Below are positions 4,636 to 6,045 of a stretch of DNA of 6,045 nucleotides, one piece after another. Each line of letters starts with the position of its first letter. The first letter of the stretch is position 1. The notes below the pieces were generated by a model. That model did no database searches, was not told the DNA's origin, and saw only the letters and a list, made by a program, of their open reading frames with translations. The position numbers and the translations under genes are program-made. Source of the stretch: an uncultured Atopobiaceae bacterium (GTDB lineage Bacteria; Actinomycetota; Coriobacteriia; Coriobacteriales; Atopobiaceae); assembly GCA_900770865.1 (NCBI GenBank), contig CAAGLU010000091.1:1-6045 (forward strand), given 5' to 3'.

Positions 4636-6045
4636 ATGTTCGAGAAATTCACTGACAGGGCCAGGAAGGTCATGAGCCTGGCACAGGACGAGGCGAGAAG
4701 CCTCGGCCAGATGTACGTGGGCACGGAGCACCTGCTCCTGGCCCTCATCAAGGAGGGAGACGGCGTTGCGGCTCAGGCGCTCGCAAAGCTCGACGTCACG
4801 TACGACGAGACGCTCGCCACGGTAAAGCAGCTCTCCCAGGACGAGACCGAGCCCGTTCCCGGCGGTCACATTCCCTTCACGCCGCGTACCAAGCGCGTGC
4901 TCGAGGCAGCCTATCGCGAGACCATGACGCACGGCCAGACCTATATTGCCACCGAGCACCTGCTTCTGGGCATCGTGTCCGAGGGCAACGGCCGCGCCAT
5001 GGATGCCCTGCGCGCCATGGGCGTGTCGGGGGACGCGGTTCGCAATGCGGTGAACGAGATTGTCTCAAAGAACACCGAGGAGGAGAGCCAGTCCGCCGCC
5101 GAGGTGCGCATGGACCCCGGCGCCTTCATGGGCATGGGCGGCCAGCCGTCTGCCGACGATGGCTCCATGCTCGAGAAGTACGGTCGCAACCTCACCAAGC
5201 TCGCCGAGTCCGGCAAGCTCGACCCGGTGCTCGACCGTGACCGCGAGATCGAGCGCGTCATGCAGGTGCTTGCGCGCAGGCAGAAGAACAACCCGCTCAT
5301 CCTGGGCGACCCAGGCGTTGGCAAGACGGCCATCGTAGAGGGGCTGGCACAGCTCATCTCGGCCGGCAACGTGCCCGACATCCTTCGTGGCAAGCAGATC
5401 TGGACGCTCGATGTGGCTTCGCTCGTGGCGGGCTCCAAGTACCGTGGCGAGTTCGAGGAGCGCATGAAGAAGGTCGTCGCTGAGCTCGAGGACAACCCCA
5501 ACGACATCCTCTTCATCGATGAGATCCACACCATCATTGGCGCGGGCTCGGCCGAGGGCTCCATCGATGCCGCCTCCATCCTAAAGCCGCCCCTCTCGCG
5601 TGGCGAGATCCAGGTCATTGGCGCAACTACGGCCGAGGAGTACCGCAAGCACATCGAGAAGGACTCTGCCTTCGAGCGCAGGTTCCAGCCGGTCAACATC
5701 GGCGAGCCCAGCCCCGAGGACACCCTCGAGATTCTGCACGGCTTGCAGAGCCGCTACGAGGAGCACCACCACGTCCACTACACCGAGGAGGCCCTGAAGG
5801 CCGCCGTCACCCTGGCGGACCGCTACATCCAGGACCGCTTCCTGCCCGACAAGGCCATCGACGTGATTGACGAGGCGGGTGCGCGCACGCGTGTCCACAA
5901 GACCACGCTGCCCCCCGAGATCGCCCAGGTAGACGCCGAGCTTGCCCGCGTTCGCGACGAGAAGTCCAAGGCCGCGGCAGCCCAGGAATTCGAGGACGCC
6001 GCTCGTCTGCGCGACCAGGAGAAGGAGCTCGTGAGCAAGCGTGAC
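4636..6045 (+). CDS. clpC: ATP-dependent Clp protease ATP-binding subunit ClpC (partial, 3' end beyond window)
   Basis: An open frame of 470 codons runs off the right edge. ClpC is an AAA+ unfoldase that feeds proteins to the ClpP peptidase. Two Clp-N repeats (about 1-70 and 78-145) start with MFEKFTDRARKVMSLAQDEA and include the typical YVGTEHLLLAL (27-37) and YIATEHLLLGI (103-113). After a Gly/Met-rich linker (146-178) comes the first AAA+ module: Walker A GDPGVGKT (224-231), Walker B ILFIDEIH (291-298), sensor-1 region GATT (329-332) and the arginine-finger segment FERRF (346-350). Residues 432-470 begin the short middle domain with a UVR-type motif (about 445-465). The UVR-type motif marks ClpC rather than ClpB or ClpA. 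The second AAA+ module, probably some 350-380 residues, lies outside. GAGGAG at 4620-4625 is 10 nt before the ATG. No ctsR, mcsA, mcsB or lsr2 lies between lysS and this gene. Confidence 0.96.
   Translation, partial: MFEKFTDRARKVMSLAQDEARSLGQMYVGTEHLLLALIKEGDGVAAQALAKLDVTYDETLATVKQLSQDETEPVPGGHIPFTPRTKRVLEAAYRETMTHGQTYIATEHLLLGIVSEGNGRAMDALRAMGVSGDAVRNAVNEIVSKNTEEESQSAAEVRMDPGAFMGMGGQPSADDGSMLEKYGRNLTKLAESGKLDPVLDRDREIERVMQVLARRQKNNPLILGDPGVGKTAIVEGLAQLISAGNVPDILRGKQIWTLDVASLVAGSKYRGEFEERMKKVVAELEDNPNDILFIDEIHTIIGAGSAEGSIDAASILKPPLSRGEIQVIGATTAEEYRKHIEKDSAFERRFQPVNIGEPSPEDTLEILHGLQSRYEEHHHVHYTEEALKAAVTLADRYIQDRFLPDKAIDVIDEAGARTRVHKTTLPPEIAQVDAELARVRDEKSKAAAAQEFEDAARLRDQEKELVSKRD

Noticed and set aside
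2179..4959. A 926-codon open frame on the minus strand, antisense to lysS and the start of clpC
   Set aside because: It is a shadow produced by strong G/C third-position bias. Its product is Val/Leu/Gly/Ala/Glu/His-rich with no recognisable domain, while the plus strand encodes clearly recognised proteins with ribosome binding sites.
1..6045. tRNA, rRNA, CRISPR array or insertion sequence
   Set aside because: No cloverleaf, rRNA segment, repeated spacer pattern or transposase was seen; the only strong repeat is the single inverted repeat at 2091-2121.

Overview
The window looks like part of a high-GC Gram-positive chromosome with strong G/C preference at third codon positions. The protein repertoire and wording of the conserved motifs suggest an actinobacterium, most probably of the class Coriobacteriia (Olsenella/Atopobium/Collinsella type). 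This placement is by impression only. No phage, IS, plasmid or CRISPR signature was seen, and the genes are mostly housekeeping.

Layout. At the left edge (1-47, minus) is the first 15 codons of a gene that runs out of the window; its N-terminus resembles some GH13 alpha-amylase-family proteins. Between it and the next gene is 138 bp with a perfect 12-bp palindrome. At 186-1001 (minus) is a membrane-anchored spermidine-synthase-like methyltransferase. A 167-bp divergent intergenic region carries a good sigma70-type promoter for the rightward genes. These are a TatA-family protein with a fused C-terminal zinc ribbon (1169-1510) and the transcript-cleavage factor GreA (1562-2041), probably one operon, closed by a textbook terminator at 2066-2090. 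Directly after it sits a perfect 15+15-bp inverted repeat (2091-2121).

Lysyl-tRNA synthetase follows (2248-4488). It is about 245 residues longer than usual because a complete HD-type metal phosphohydrolase domain is fused to its C-terminus. A second strong terminator with a UUCG tetraloop (4572-4603) ends that unit. The window closes with the first 470 residues of the ClpC AAA+ unfoldase (4636 to the right edge).

How it fits together. greA next to lysS, with clpC beyond, echoes a neighbourhood seen in Clostridia (greA-lysS-ctsR-mcsAB-clpC) and mycobacteria (lysS-lsr2-clpC). Here nothing lies between lysS and clpC, so the usual CtsR/McsAB or Lsr2 partners are absent locally. The genes serve transcription elongation, translation, protein export and protein quality control. 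The two most unusual objects are the LysRS-HD fusion and the zinc-ribbon TatA; both read through without frameshift. I see no sign of a wholly new multi-gene system in this window.
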